A stretch of 31,310 bases of DNA from Eubacterium sp. (GTDB lineage Bacteria > Bacillota > Clostridia > Oscillospirales > Acutalibacteraceae), in the NCBI GenBank assembly GCA_024696725.1, contig JAILGO010000023.1, forward strand, positions 1 to 31,310, read 5' to 3'. The position numbers and the translations under genes were made by a program. Positions 8,786-16,458 of this stretch are shown piece after piece. How positions within the stretch are numbered: position 1 is the stretch's first letter; every line of letters begins with the position of its first letter. Under the pieces are notes generated by a model. It saw only the letters and a program-made list of their open reading frames with translations, searched no databases and was not told the origin of the DNA.

Positions 8786-9085
8786 ATGGACAAAGAATTG
8801 ATTTTACGCCTTGAAAGGCTTTCAAAGCTGAAGCTCAGCGACGTGGAGAGGGAGAAGGTGTTCGCCGAAACGGGCGAGGTAATTGAATATTTCAATATTC
8901 TGAGCGAGCTTGACACCAACGGTGTCGGGCCGCTTTCTCACGCCTCGGGACTCGTTAACGTTACAAGGGAGGACGAGCCTGCGCCGTCTTTTTCTCAGGA
9001 GGAAATTACCGCTAACGCAAAATGCGAAAACGGCTTTTTCGTTTCTCCGATATCTGTTGAAAACGGAGGTAAAAAGGATGACTGA
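8786..9085 (+). CDS. gatC: Asp-tRNA(Asn)/Glu-tRNA(Gln) amidotransferase subunit C
   Basis: The small 99-residue subunit that wraps around GatA and GatB and stabilises the GatCAB transamidosome, which converts Glu-tRNA(Gln) and Asp-tRNA(Asn) to the amidated forms. Typical features are LERLSKLKLSDVEREK at the N-terminus, then EYFNILSELDTNGVGPLSHASGL, and a C-terminal FFVSPISVENGG. The length is normal. It is first in a tightly overlapping gatC-gatA-gatB operon. No Shine-Dalgarno sequence precedes the ATG; the promoter position implies that the mRNA begins at the start codon. The protein overlaps gatA by 8 bases, so coupling is likely downstream. Confidence 0.95.
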   Translation: MDKELILRLERLSKLKLSDVEREKVFAETGEVIEYFNILSELDTNGVGPLSHASGLVNVTREDEPAPSFSQEEITANAKCENGFFVSPISVENGGKKDD

Positions 9086-10424
9086 TTTTTCCGTTTTTTC
9101 AGCTTTGAAGCTTGGGGAAATGATAAGAAACGGCGAGGCGACCTCTCCCGAAATCACCGAATATTTTTTAAATAAAGAGGATAACCTCAACGCCTTTATT
9201 ACTAAAAACGAAAACGCTGTTTCAGAGGCGAAGGCCGTTCAGAAGCGTATTGAAAGCGGAGAGCTTACCTCGCCGCTCGCGGGCGTTCCCGTCGCGGTTA
9301 AGGATAATATCTGTACGCGGGGAATAAAAACGACCTGCGCTTCGAAAATGCTTGAGAATTTTATTCCGCCTTATGACGCGACTGCGGTTGAAAGGCTTAA
9401 GAAAGCGGGACTGATTATTCTCGGTAAAACAAATATGGACGAGTTCGCTATGGGCTCAACGGGTGAAAGCTCGTATTACGGCGCAGTTTTAAATCCGCTT
9501 GACAATAAAAAGGTTTCGGGCGGCTCGTCGGGAGGCTCAGCCTCAGCCGTAGCGGGCGGACTTGCGCCTCTCGCGCTCGGAAGCGATACGGGCGGCTCGG
9601 TGCGTCTGCCTGCCGCGTACTGCGGTATATACGGCTTAAAGCCGACCTACGGCGCGGTTTCGAGGAGAGGACTTATAGCCTACGCCTCGTCGCTTGATAC
9701 TGTCGGCGTAATGGCTGAATGTCCTTCCGATGCCGCGGAGCTGTTTAACGTAATCAGCGGAAGAGACGAAAAGGACGGAACCTCCGTCGATTCCGAAAAG
9801 GTTGATATGAATAAGCGCTTCAGCTTTAAGAGCTTAAGAATTGCGGCGCTTGAGGGCGCGGACGCTTCGGTGTTTAATGCGCTCGGTGCGGATATTGAAA
9901 CCGTGCGGCTTTCGCTCATTGATTACGCTGCTCCTGCCTATTATATTATCGCCTGCGCCGAAGCGTCGTCTAACCTTGCGCGCTATGACGGAATCCGCTT
10001 CGGTTACAGAAGCGAAAGCGCCGAAACTCTTGATGAATTATATGTAAAATCACGAAGCGAGGCGTTCGGCCCTGAGGTTAAAAAACGCATAATGCTCGGA
10101 AACTTCGTGCTTTCGTCGGGTTACTTTGAGGAGTATTATCTGAAGGCGCTTAAGGTTAGGAATATGCTTTTGAGCGAAGTTGACGCGTTGCTTGAAAAAT
10201 ACGCTTTTATTCTTGCGCCCGTTTCCGTTGGCGGCGCTCCGTTTCTCGGGGAGAGCCTCGCCGACCCGCTTAAGATGTATAAAAGCGATATGTATAACGT
10301 TATAGCTAATCTTACGGGACTGCCCGCCGTGTCGTTTCCGTGCGGCGTTCAGCTTATAGGAAAAGCGCTGTCCGAGGAGGAGCTTCTCCGCGCAGCGCTT
10401 GAGGTGAATAATAATGGAATTTGA
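9078..10424 (+). CDS. gatA: Asp-tRNA(Asn)/Glu-tRNA(Gln) amidotransferase subunit A, compact form
   Basis: Amidase-signature subunit that hydrolyses glutamine and supplies ammonia to GatB. The Ser-Ser-Lys triad is intact: the lysine in PVAVKDNICTRG, the cis-serine in SGGSSGGSASAV and the nucleophile in GSDTGGSVRLPAA. At 448 residues it is shorter than the usual 480-490. Two gaps are visible against remembered family sequence: about 20 residues between LRIAALEG and DYAAPAYY, and about 9 residues where PCG joins directly to VQLIG; the C-terminal tail is also short. The active site is unaffected. The ATG at 9078 follows the GGAGG site located within gatC and overlaps the gatC stop. The gene overlaps gatB by 11 bases. 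Confidence 0.95.
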   Translation: MTDFSVFSALKLGEMIRNGEATSPEITEYFLNKEDNLNAFITKNENAVSEAKAVQKRIESGELTSPLAGVPVAVKDNICTRGIKTTCASKMLENFIPPYDATAVERLKKAGLIILGKTNMDEFAMGSTGESSYYGAVLNPLDNKKVSGGSSGGSASAVAGGLAPLALGSDTGGSVRLPAAYCGIYGLKPTYGAVSRRGLIAYASSLDTVGVMAECPSDAAELFNVISGRDEKDGTSVDSEKVDMNKRFSFKSLRIAALEGADASVFNALGADIETVRLSLIDYAAPAYYIIACAEASSNLARYDGIRFGYRSESAETLDELYVKSRSEAFGPEVKKRIMLGNFVLSSGYFEEYYLKALKVRNMLLSEVDALLEKYAFILAPVSVGGAPFLGESLADPLKMYKSDMYNVIANLTGLPAVSFPCGVQLIGKALSEEELLRAALEVNNNGI

Positions 10425-11814
10425 AACAGTATGCGGACTCGAGGTACATACCGAGCTGCTTACGAAAACTAAAGTATTCTGTTCGTGCGAAGCTGCCTTC
10501 GGCGGCGAGCCGAATACCCGCTGCTGCGAGGTCTGCTGCGGTATGCCGGGCGCGCTTCCGACGGTTAACGCAAGGGTAGTGGAGCTTGCCGTAAGGTGCG
10601 GGCTTGCGCTTAACTGCGAGATAACGCGGTATAATAAATTTGACCGGAAAAATTATTTTTACCCCGATTTACCTAAAGCGTATCAGATTTCACAGCTTTA
10701 TCTTCCGATTTGCAAAAACGGCTTCGTCGAGATAAACGACAGCGTAAACGGCAAAAAAAAGAAAATCCGAATACACGAAATTCATATAGAGGAGGACGCG
10801 GGAAAGCTTATCCATCAAAACGGGAAAAGCCTCGTGAACTATAACCGAGCAGGAGTTCCTCTTCTTGAAATAGTCAGCGAGCCCGACCTTTCAAACGGTA
10901 CCGAGGCAGCCGAGTATACAAAAAAGCTGCGCGAAATACTGCTTCTCTGCGGGATTTCCGACTGTAAAATGCAGGAGGGCTCGCTACGCGCCGACGTTAA
11001 CGTCTCCGTAAGAGAAAAAGGCAGCGCGGCGCTCGGTAAAAGAACGGAAATGAAAAATCTCAGCTCCTTTGCCGCAATAAAAGCCGCGGTGGATAACGAA
11101 GCAAAGCGCCAGCTTTCCGTTATAGGAAACGGCGGAAGCGTTATACAGGAGACTCGGCGTTTCGACGAAAAAACGCAAGCCTCTCTTCCTATGCGAAGCA
11201 AGGAGGAGGCTATGGATTATAAGTATTTTCCCGAGCCCGACATACCGCCTCTTGTAATCAGCGGGGAATTTATCGGCAGCGTTAAAGCTTCAATGCCCGA
11301 GCTCCCCGACGAAAAACGCGCAAGGTATGTAAGTCTCGGTCTGACGCCTTACGACGCGGAGCTTATATGCTCGGATTTAAAGCTTATAGCTCTGTTTGAA
11401 AAAACGCTTGAAATAACCGATGCGCCTAAGGAAACGGCTAACTGGCTTCTCGGCGAGGTTACCGTGCTTCTTAAATGCGGCGAGGTAGAGGCTGAGAAGC
11501 TCGGTGAAATAATAAACCTTCTTCTTGACGGAAAAATCACGAGGGACTCGGCTAAAAGGACTCTTGAAGCCTGCGTAAAGGAAGGCGCTGAGCCGCTCGC
11601 GTTTATAAAAGAGAACGCCCTTGAAATCGTTAACGACCTGTCGCTCGTCGGCGATATCGCCGAAAGGATTATCTCTGAAAATCCGAAGGCGGTATCCGAG
11701 TATAAAGAGGGTAAGGAGAAGGCGCTGAACTTCCTTGTAGGTCAGTGTATGCGCGAGCTTAGGGGAAAGGCGACCGCCGACAGCGTAAGAAAGGCAATAC
11801 TTGAAATAATTTAA
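10414..11814 (+). CDS. gatB: Asp-tRNA(Asn)/Glu-tRNA(Gln) amidotransferase subunit B
   Basis: The tRNA-binding kinase/transamidase subunit that phosphorylates the misacylated residue and transfers the amide. Length is 466 residues, close to the normal 475. The N-terminus CGLEVHTELLTKTKVFC starts the catalytic cradle. The cysteines in CSC and RCCEVCCGMPGALP probably bind the structural zinc. The stretches RKNYFYPDLPKAYQISQ, HIEEDAGKL and DYKYFPEPDIPPL are family hallmarks. The C-terminal part (residues 320-466) is the helical plus YqeY-like tRNA-binding tail. The ATG has a GAGGTG site within the end of gatA. A terminator follows. Confidence 0.96.
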   Translation: MEFETVCGLEVHTELLTKTKVFCSCEAAFGGEPNTRCCEVCCGMPGALPTVNARVVELAVRCGLALNCEITRYNKFDRKNYFYPDLPKAYQISQLYLPICKNGFVEINDSVNGKKKKIRIHEIHIEEDAGKLIHQNGKSLVNYNRAGVPLLEIVSEPDLSNGTEAAEYTKKLREILLLCGISDCKMQEGSLRADVNVSVREKGSAALGKRTEMKNLSSFAAIKAAVDNEAKRQLSVIGNGGSVIQETRRFDEKTQASLPMRSKEEAMDYKYFPEPDIPPLVISGEFIGSVKASMPELPDEKRARYVSLGLTPYDAELICSDLKLIALFEKTLEITDAPKETANWLLGEVTVLLKCGEVEAEKLGEIINLLLDGKITRDSAKRTLEACVKEGAEPLAFIKENALEIVNDLSLVGDIAERIISENPKAVSEYKEGKEKALNFLVGQCMRELRGKATADSVRKAILEII

Positions 11815-11842
11815 GGAGACGGATATCCCGCCTCCTTTTTTT
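11813..11842 (+). terminator. Terminator of gatCAB
   Basis: Ten-base stem with one mismatch (AAGGAGACGG / CCGCCTCCTT), loop ATATC, followed by seven T. It starts at the gatB stop and touches the stop codon of the convergent nuclease gene. Confidence 0.85.
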
Positions 11843-12707
11843 ACGGCTTGCATTCTCCGCAGGGAACATATCCCTCGGTGATTAGCTTATCTCTGCTTTT
11901 ATCGGTTTCAAGCCTGTTCTTATCGCTCATATTTTTAACGCCGTCACAGCCCGGTCTGTGGAACTTGCCCGAGCTTTTATTAATTATGTATTTTGTGTCG
12001 GCTTTTTCCGTGACCTTTGCCTTTTCCTTTTTTAATTCCTTCGCTTCGCCGGTCTGATAGTCTATTTCAAAATTCGGCTGAACGTTGTAGCAGTAGACGT
12101 TAAAGCATATTCCTTTTCCGCCGTCCTCGACCGAATATCCCTCAAGCTGTACTCCGCGCGCGACGAGCTCGCTTCCCTTAAAAATGGGCGTCGCTCTGTA
12201 TAAAACGTGGTTTCCCGTCTGATTGATATAATCCGCCGTCTTTATCTCAAAGGGGAGCATTCCCTCGGTGTTGAGATAGCGAGTTCCCGTTATAAGATTA
12301 TTAGCGTTCGCGTCCTCGTCGGTAAGCATATAAGCTATAAGGTGACAGCGGTTATAAAGGCTTCCCCCGTCAATATAGTCATAGTGGTAGCTGTGCCAGC
12401 CCGTCGGCTTTATTTCGGATATATTCCCGCGCTCGTCGTCTGGCATAAGTTCGGGACCGATGCACGCCTGACACGACCGGCACCGTCCGAGTCTGTCGGG
12501 CTCGGAATAATTCTCGTACGCCTTAACCGTAATCTCCTCTTTTTTGAAATCGGGGATATTTCCGTTTACTTCAACGAACGCGCTGCCGGAGTATTCGGGG
12601 ATGCTGTCGGTCTGAAGCGGTTCGCCCTTCGGTAAGGTCAGCTTGCAGGCGCAAAGCGTAAAAACTATTAATATTAAGGATACTGAAATATTTATATATC
12701 TTTTCAT
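11841..12707 (-). CDS. Secreted NucA/EndA-type DNA/RNA endonuclease lipoprotein with C-terminal Cys/His module
   Basis: A 288-residue lipoprotein: hydrophobic signal with lipobox LCAC, lipid cysteine at residue 21, so it should sit on the outer face of the membrane. Residues 100-215 hold a non-specific endonuclease of the streptococcal EndA/NucA group, with the motif YNRCHLIAYMLT (general base His122; the common form is DRCH or DRGH) and ANANNLITGTRYLN, where Asn136/137 fit the metal ligand. After a Lys/Glu-rich linker (220-236), residues 238-288 form a small module with His250, Cys254, Cys283 and Cys286, resembling Ada-like zinc modules seen at the end of such nucleases. Likely roles are DNA uptake or nucleotide scavenging (inference). 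It has its own promoter and a GAGGTG site. Confidence 0.88.
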   Translation of the reverse strand: MKRYINISVSLILIVFTLCACKLTLPKGEPLQTDSIPEYSGSAFVEVNGNIPDFKKEEITVKAYENYSEPDRLGRCRSCQACIGPELMPDDERGNISEIKPTGWHSYHYDYIDGGSLYNRCHLIAYMLTDEDANANNLITGTRYLNTEGMLPFEIKTADYINQTGNHVLYRATPIFKGSELVARGVQLEGYSVEDGGKGICFNVYCYNVQPNFEIDYQTGEAKELKKEKAKVTEKADTKYIINKSSGKFHRPGCDGVKNMSDKNRLETDKSRDKLITEGYVPCGECKP

Positions 12708-12734
12708 TTTGCACCTCGCTTAATTATTAATTAT

Positions 12735-12763
12735 ATAATACCATATAATATCGGTTATATCAA
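12735..12763 (-). promoter_or_regulatory. Promoter of the nuclease lipoprotein gene
   Basis: On the minus strand: TTGATA, 17-base spacer, TATTAT with an extended TGG just upstream. It overlaps the end of the upstream YlbJ-like gene. Confidence 0.6.
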
Positions 12764-13777
12764 TTTTAACTTTCTGTTTTCTATATCGAATACAAGTACC
12801 GCGCACCCCGTTATCATAACGAGGCTGAGCGTAAGTCCGCCGCTTGGAAACTCGTGACGGCGCGTATATAATCCGCCGAACACCTCAAGGCTCTGAGGAA
12901 AAACAGTAAGATAAAGCTTCATAAGGATATAGGACAGCGACGCGTTAAGAAGCCTGAAAAAGAGGAATTCACGGTATCTGATTTCCATTTTTCTTAAAAT
13001 ACCGTAAAGCTGAAGGTGAATACAAAGTCCGCCGAAGCTGAGAAAAAACGCGCATTCGGGCAGGGGAAGCGGAACCTCCCTTAAACAGACTCCCGAGGTT
13101 ATTTCAAGAAGCGGGTAAATACTGACGGGCGGCTTTATAATGCTTATAAGCGCCGAAAAAAGTATAATGTGCGCGCTCATTACCGCGAGCGCCTTTACCG
13201 ACGACTCGGCGGCTTCGCAAAGCGCGTCCGAAAACGGAAGCCTTAAGCAGTCTGCGGAGCCCTCGGGCTTCGGTTTTTTAATTGAGGATATAAGCATAAC
13301 CGTAACCGCCGAAACGGTAATAACCGAAAGAAGAGCTCCGCCTGTTTTTGTACTGCCGTATGTGACGGTGCCCACGGCGGTAAACGTAAAAGCAAATCCG
13401 GGAGAAAAAGCGATGCGCATTATTCGCGAAGCCTGCTCTTTGTTTATGCGTCCCTCTTTAATGAGTCCGAGCGTTAAAACCGCTCCCGTCGGATACCCTC
13501 CCGCAAGGCCGAAAATAACCGCGGGCGCGGCGCTTTCCGGAATATTGAACAGCTTTGTAAAAAGCCTGCCGAATAACGCCTCAGCCGCAAGAGACGCGCG
13601 CGATTTTATAATCAGAGAACAGATAATAAGTATCGGAAGAAGAGAGGGGATGATTATTTTCTCACACATTTCAAGTCCCGAAAGAGCGCCGCTTTTCGCC
13701 TCTGAAGAAAAAATACAGAACGTACCCGTGAGAGCGAAAAGTAAAAACAGAAGTATCGAATCGCTGAGCCTTTTCAT
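12755..13777 (-). CDS. YlbJ-like sporulation integral membrane protein
   Basis: Membrane protein of 340 residues with about 8 hydrophobic segments. The N-terminus (FSSEAKSGALSGLEMCEKI followed by IIPSLLPILIICSLI) and the central GLAGGYPTGAVL and IAFSPGFAFTFTAVGT match the YlbJ/SpmA nucleoside-recognition (gate) family, which is needed for spore cortex or core maturation in Bacillus. It is shorter than Bacillus YlbJ (about 400). Transport substrate is unknown. The ATG has GGTGAT 4 bases upstream. It follows the cps terminator and no convincing promoter was found, so it may be read by leakage or from an unrecognised sporulation promoter. Its presence fits a spore-former but does not prove it. 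Confidence 0.8.
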   Translation of the reverse strand: MKRLSDSILLFLLFALTGTFCIFSSEAKSGALSGLEMCEKIIIPSLLPILIICSLIIKSRASLAAEALFGRLFTKLFNIPESAAPAVIFGLAGGYPTGAVLTLGLIKEGRINKEQASRIMRIAFSPGFAFTFTAVGTVTYGSTKTGGALLSVITVSAVTVMLISSIKKPKPEGSADCLRLPFSDALCEAAESSVKALAVMSAHIILFSALISIIKPPVSIYPLLEITSGVCLREVPLPLPECAFFLSFGGLCIHLQLYGILRKMEIRYREFLFFRLLNASLSYILMKLYLTVFPQSLEVFGGLYTRRHEFPSGGLTLSLVMITGCAVLVFDIENRKLKLI

Positions 13778-13800
13778 AGTATCACCGATAAAATATATGC

Positions 13801-13833
13801 AAAAAAACAGACGGTTAGAAAAACCGTCTGTTT
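13801..13833 (-). terminator. Terminator of the cpsC-cpsD-cpsB operon
   Basis: Perfect 12-base stem (AAACAGACGGTT / AACCGTCTGTTT) with a five-base loop. Read on the minus strand it ends in a run of seven T. Confidence 0.88.
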
Positions 13834-13840
13834 AATATCT

Positions 13841-14557
13841 TTATGAAAGAAGCTCGTTTGCGTTATTAATCAATCTGTTGAGCGCGCCCTCTCCGCACTT
13901 CTTAATTATCGCTTTTGCGCCGTCCTCGTATTCGGGCGCACGGGAATCAAGATTGTGACAGTCCGAGCCGATAAGATAAATTTTCCTTTCGTTAAGCAGC
14001 TTAAGAAGCTTTTTTCTTATGTGCCTCGGAGAGTCGGCGAACGAGCTGATATTAGCCTGCGTAAGACAGCCCATTTCAATATAGTCGCCGAGAGTGTACT
14101 TATCCGTCATCAGCGCTCTGTAACGCTCAATGTGTGCGAGAATCGGTTTTACCCCGTAATCACAGTAAAGGTTTACAAGTCTGTTGTAAACGTCCTGACC
14201 GAAATCCGAGGAGAAATTGTGCTCAATAAGAATATAACCCGAATTGCCTATACAAAGCTCTTTAATATCCGAATTGTTAAAAATGTAATCGCTTATATAG
14301 ACCTCTGCCGCGGGTATAAGCTCGGGACTGTCGGGAGGAAGCGCGTTGACAAGCTCGGAAAACGCCTTTTCTCTTTTTCTTAAAAAGTCGTCGAGAGAAA
14401 TATTGTCCGAGTAGTAATGAGGAGTAAGAACGATTTTTTTCGCGCCCTGCTCCTTAAGTCTTTCTATCATTTTAAGGCTCGTTTCTACGTTGCGCGCGCC
14501 GTCGTCGATACCGGGGAGAATATGGCTGTGCATTTCAATTAAATTTTCAATCAGCAT
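13841..14557 (-). CDS. cpsB: CpsB/CapC-type tyrosine-protein phosphatase (PHP family)
   Basis: Manganese-dependent phosphatase (238 residues) of the PHP superfamily that removes phosphate from the tyrosine-rich tail of the partner CpsD kinase and so resets capsule synthesis. The metal-binding signature EMHSHILPGIDDGA carries His10 and His12. Further PHP ligands are suggested by LTPHYY, LIEHNF, ILAHIERY and LIGSDCHN. Length matches Bacillus YwqE and streptococcal CpsB (about 240-255). It is last in the cpsC-cpsD-cpsB operon, 31 bases after cpsD, behind a strong GAGG site, and precedes a strong terminator. Confidence 0.93.
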   Translation of the reverse strand: MLIENLIEMHSHILPGIDDGARNVETSLKMIERLKEQGAKKIVLTPHYYSDNISLDDFLRKREKAFSELVNALPPDSPELIPAAEVYISDYIFNNSDIKELCIGNSGYILIEHNFSSDFGQDVYNRLVNLYCDYGVKPILAHIERYRALMTDKYTLGDYIEMGCLTQANISSFADSPRHIRKKLLKLLNERKIYLIGSDCHNLDSRAPEYEDGAKAIIKKCGEGALNRLINNANELLS

Positions 14558-14588
14558 ATCCTCACCCCCGATTTAATTAATTCTGAGC

Positions 14589-15524
14589 CTATCTCTTGGG
14601 CGGCTCAAGCTCCTCGCTGTCTCCGCGGTGAGAACGTCCGCCGTGACCGCCGTAGCCGTAACCGCCGTAGCCGCCGTAACCGTAACCGCCGTAGCCGTAG
14701 CCTCCGTAGCCGTAGCCTCCGTAACCGTAACCTCCGTAGCCGTAGCCTCCGTAGCCGTAGCCTCCGTAGCCGTAGCCGCTACGGTACTTGCTGTATTTAC
14801 CGTAATTGTATTTACCGCCCGACCTCGTTTCAACAAAGTTAACGACGAAGCCGAGAATCTTGGCGTCTATGAATTCAAGCGCCGCGATAGCCTTTTCAAC
14901 CTCGGGATGCGTACTCTGATTATATCGGATAATAAGAACGACGCCGTCGCTCTCTCTGATTATCGGGAGCGCGTCTGATACGATGTTAATAGGCGGAGTA
15001 TCAATAATAATATAGTCGAAATCCTTGCCGACCTCGTTAAGAAATACCGCCATCGGCTCGCTTCCGAGAATTTCCGCAGGGTTAGGCGGAATCGAACCCG
15101 AGCATATAATCGAAAGGTTTTCGTATTCGGTAGCGTGAACTATACTGAAAAGGTCTACTCTGTTGTCAGCCGCAGCCGAAACAGTGGAGCCGAGATAATC
15201 GGTAAGACCGGGATTGTTGGAAATCGAAAAATACTGGTGAATCTTCGGCTTTCTTAAGTCGCCGTCGATAAGAAGCACCTTCTGACCTGCTTCCGCAAAG
15301 GAAATAGCGAGGTTGATAGTCGTCGTGGTTTTACCCTCGCCCGCGACGGAGGAGGTGAAAACGATTTTTTTACAGCCCTTTTTCATAATTGAAAAGGTGA
15401 TGTTTGCACGGATGCTCTTATAAGCTTCCTCAACCTTGAATTTAAGCGACGGGGTGAGCTCAAGGTCTTTGATTAAGGTTCTCGACGTATTAATTGCCGT
15501 GCTTTTCTTACTCTTTTTTGACAT
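14589..15524 (-). CDS. cpsD: CpsD/CapB-type bacterial tyrosine autokinase with an expanded GYGYG tail
   Basis: Cytoplasmic BY-kinase of 311 residues that works with the CpsC membrane activator to control chain length and export of surface polysaccharide. The Walker A loop SSVAGEGKTTTT has Lys65; Walker A' is LLIDGDLRKP (84-93); Walker B is YIIIDTPP (171-178). The KVEEAYKSIRANI helix typical of oligomerisation is present. The autophosphorylated tail, normally a handful of tyrosines, is here residues 239-291: seven GYGYG units plus variants, 21 tyrosines in all, followed by a charged end. The ATG at 15524 is preferred to TTG at 15533 because the AAGGGAG site fits it. It overlaps cpsC by 17 bases. 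Confidence 0.95.
   Translation of the reverse strand: MSKKSKKSTAINTSRTLIKDLELTPSLKFKVEEAYKSIRANITFSIMKKGCKKIVFTSSVAGEGKTTTTINLAISFAEAGQKVLLIDGDLRKPKIHQYFSISNNPGLTDYLGSTVSAAADNRVDLFSIVHATEYENLSIICSGSIPPNPAEILGSEPMAVFLNEVGKDFDYIIIDTPPINIVSDALPIIRESDGVVLIIRYNQSTHPEVEKAIAALEFIDAKILGFVVNFVETRSGGKYNYGKYSKYRSGYGYGGYGYGGYGYGGYGYGGYGYGGYGYGGYGYGGYGGYGYGGHGGRSHRGDSEELEPPKR
14647..14775. repeat. 15-bp in-frame tandem repeat encoding GYGYG in cpsD
   Basis: Imperfect 15-base units such as CCTCCGTAGCCGTAG: seven units in register from 14671 to 14775, a 9-base unit (14662-14670) and one further 15-base unit (14647-14661). Unit length is a multiple of three, so copy-number change would alter tyrosine number without breaking the frame. 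Confidence 0.92.
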
Positions 15525-16281
15525 AACCTTCAACTCCCTTCACTGATGTTGCCGTAATTCCTCTGCCCTCAAAGTTGGGAACGGAGCCGAGTACGGGAAT
15601 ATTGTATTTTTCGGTAAGCTCGTCGCTTGATTTTATTCTTACGTCAAGGAGGGTTCTGAGTACGACGTACGCTGCCGAAACGGCGATAGCGATAAGCGTG
15701 CTGAAAAGCATCTTTTTGGCATAGCCGAGACTTCCCGCGCTTGTCGCCTTCATCGCTCTGTCCTCTACCGAGGCTCTTACGAGTCCCTGGTTCTTTTCTT
15801 TCATAATCTTAGGAACCGTGGTCTCGAGCTGTTTTGCTATTTCATAGGAAAGCTCGGGATTCTCCGTCGTAACGCTAATCTGGAAAATAGCGGTATCGTT
15901 AAGAATCTGAATGTCAAGCGCTCCGTTGAGCATACTTACCGGATGGTTTGCGTTATACGACTCGTTAAGGTCGGTGATTACCCTCTGGTTAAACTCGTTC
16001 GTCTGCATTATCGTAATATAGGTAGGCAGCATACTCCTTGCGTAGTTCATTTTGCTTGTGTTGCTTGAACGCTGATAGTCTATGCTTGCGTTCTGCTCGA
16101 CGTCGTCGTTGCCGTCTGTAGCGTAAGCAAGGAACTTAACGTTAGAAGTATAAGTAAGGGTCGTGTAGTTATCCGTATAGAAGTATCCGACCAGCGCTCC
16201 GATAACAGCGAAAATAACGATTAGCTTCCATTTCCGTAAAAGGGCGAACAGTATCTTTTGAACATTAGCGTCAATATTCAT
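15508..16281 (-). CDS. cpsC: CpsC/CapA-type chain-length regulator and kinase activator (Wzz family)
   Basis: Membrane protein of 257 residues with two membrane segments (about 20-35 and 190-210) flanking an extracytoplasmic domain, the standard Wzz/CapA topology. The C-terminal cytoplasmic stretch DVRIKSSDELTEKYNIPVLGSVPNFEG is the conserved region that docks and activates the tyrosine kinase encoded by the next gene; in Gram-positives the kinase and activator are separate chains, as here. It is the first gene of the operon, with a consensus promoter and an AAGGAAG ribosome site. No glycosyltransferases follow, so the polysaccharide under its control must be encoded elsewhere. Confidence 0.92.
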   Translation of the reverse strand: MNIDANVQKILFALLRKWKLIVIFAVIGALVGYFYTDNYTTLTYTSNVKFLAYATDGNDDVEQNASIDYQRSSNTSKMNYARSMLPTYITIMQTNEFNQRVITDLNESYNANHPVSMLNGALDIQILNDTAIFQISVTTENPELSYEIAKQLETTVPKIMKEKNQGLVRASVEDRAMKATSAGSLGYAKKMLFSTLIAIAVSAAYVVLRTLLDVRIKSSDELTEKYNIPVLGSVPNFEGRGITATSVKGVEGYVKKE

Positions 16282-16321
16282 ATTATTACTTCCTTAAGTG
16301 TATTAAAATTCGTCAAAGTAT

Positions 16322-16350
16322 ATATTACTTTATATAGCTTTCTTTGTCAA
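16322..16350 (-). promoter_or_regulatory. Promoter of the cpsC-cpsD-cpsB operon
   Basis: On the minus strand: consensus TTGACA, 17-base spacer, TAATAT. The transcript should start near 16315, leaving a leader of about 33 bases. The region 16282-16458 is very AT-rich and holds only this promoter and the divergent PAP2 promoter. Confidence 0.75.
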
Positions 16351-16398
16351 TAAATAAATTAATAAGAAATTTTAATAAAAGGTTAATTTTATTTACTC

Positions 16399-16427
16399 TT
16401 GCAAAAAATGGTAATATTTGATATCAT
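16399..16427 (+). promoter_or_regulatory. Promoter of the PAP2 phosphatase gene
   Basis: TTGCAA, a 17-base spacer and TATCAT preceded by an extended TGA element. The start site is near 16434 and the AAGGAGGG site follows. Confidence 0.65.
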
Positions 16428-16458
16428 TATTCTGTAATTTTTATTAAGGAGGGATATT

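Noticed and set aside
8910..9077. Upstream extension of the gatA frame
   Set aside because: It overlaps gatC in another frame; family similarity and the ribosome site place the start at 9078.
13140..13835. Plus-strand open frame of 231 codons
   Set aside because: Opposite the YlbJ-like gene and running into the cps terminator; no promoter or ribosome site.
14647..14775. Regular repeats that could suggest a CRISPR array
   Set aside because: Units are 15 bp, contiguous and without unique spacers, and they encode GYGYG in the kinase frame.
14573..14978. Ala/Thr/Val repeat reading frames on both strands over the GYGYG region
   Set aside because: They are out-of-frame readings of the 15-bp repeat inside cpsD; the kinase frame has clear motifs and context.
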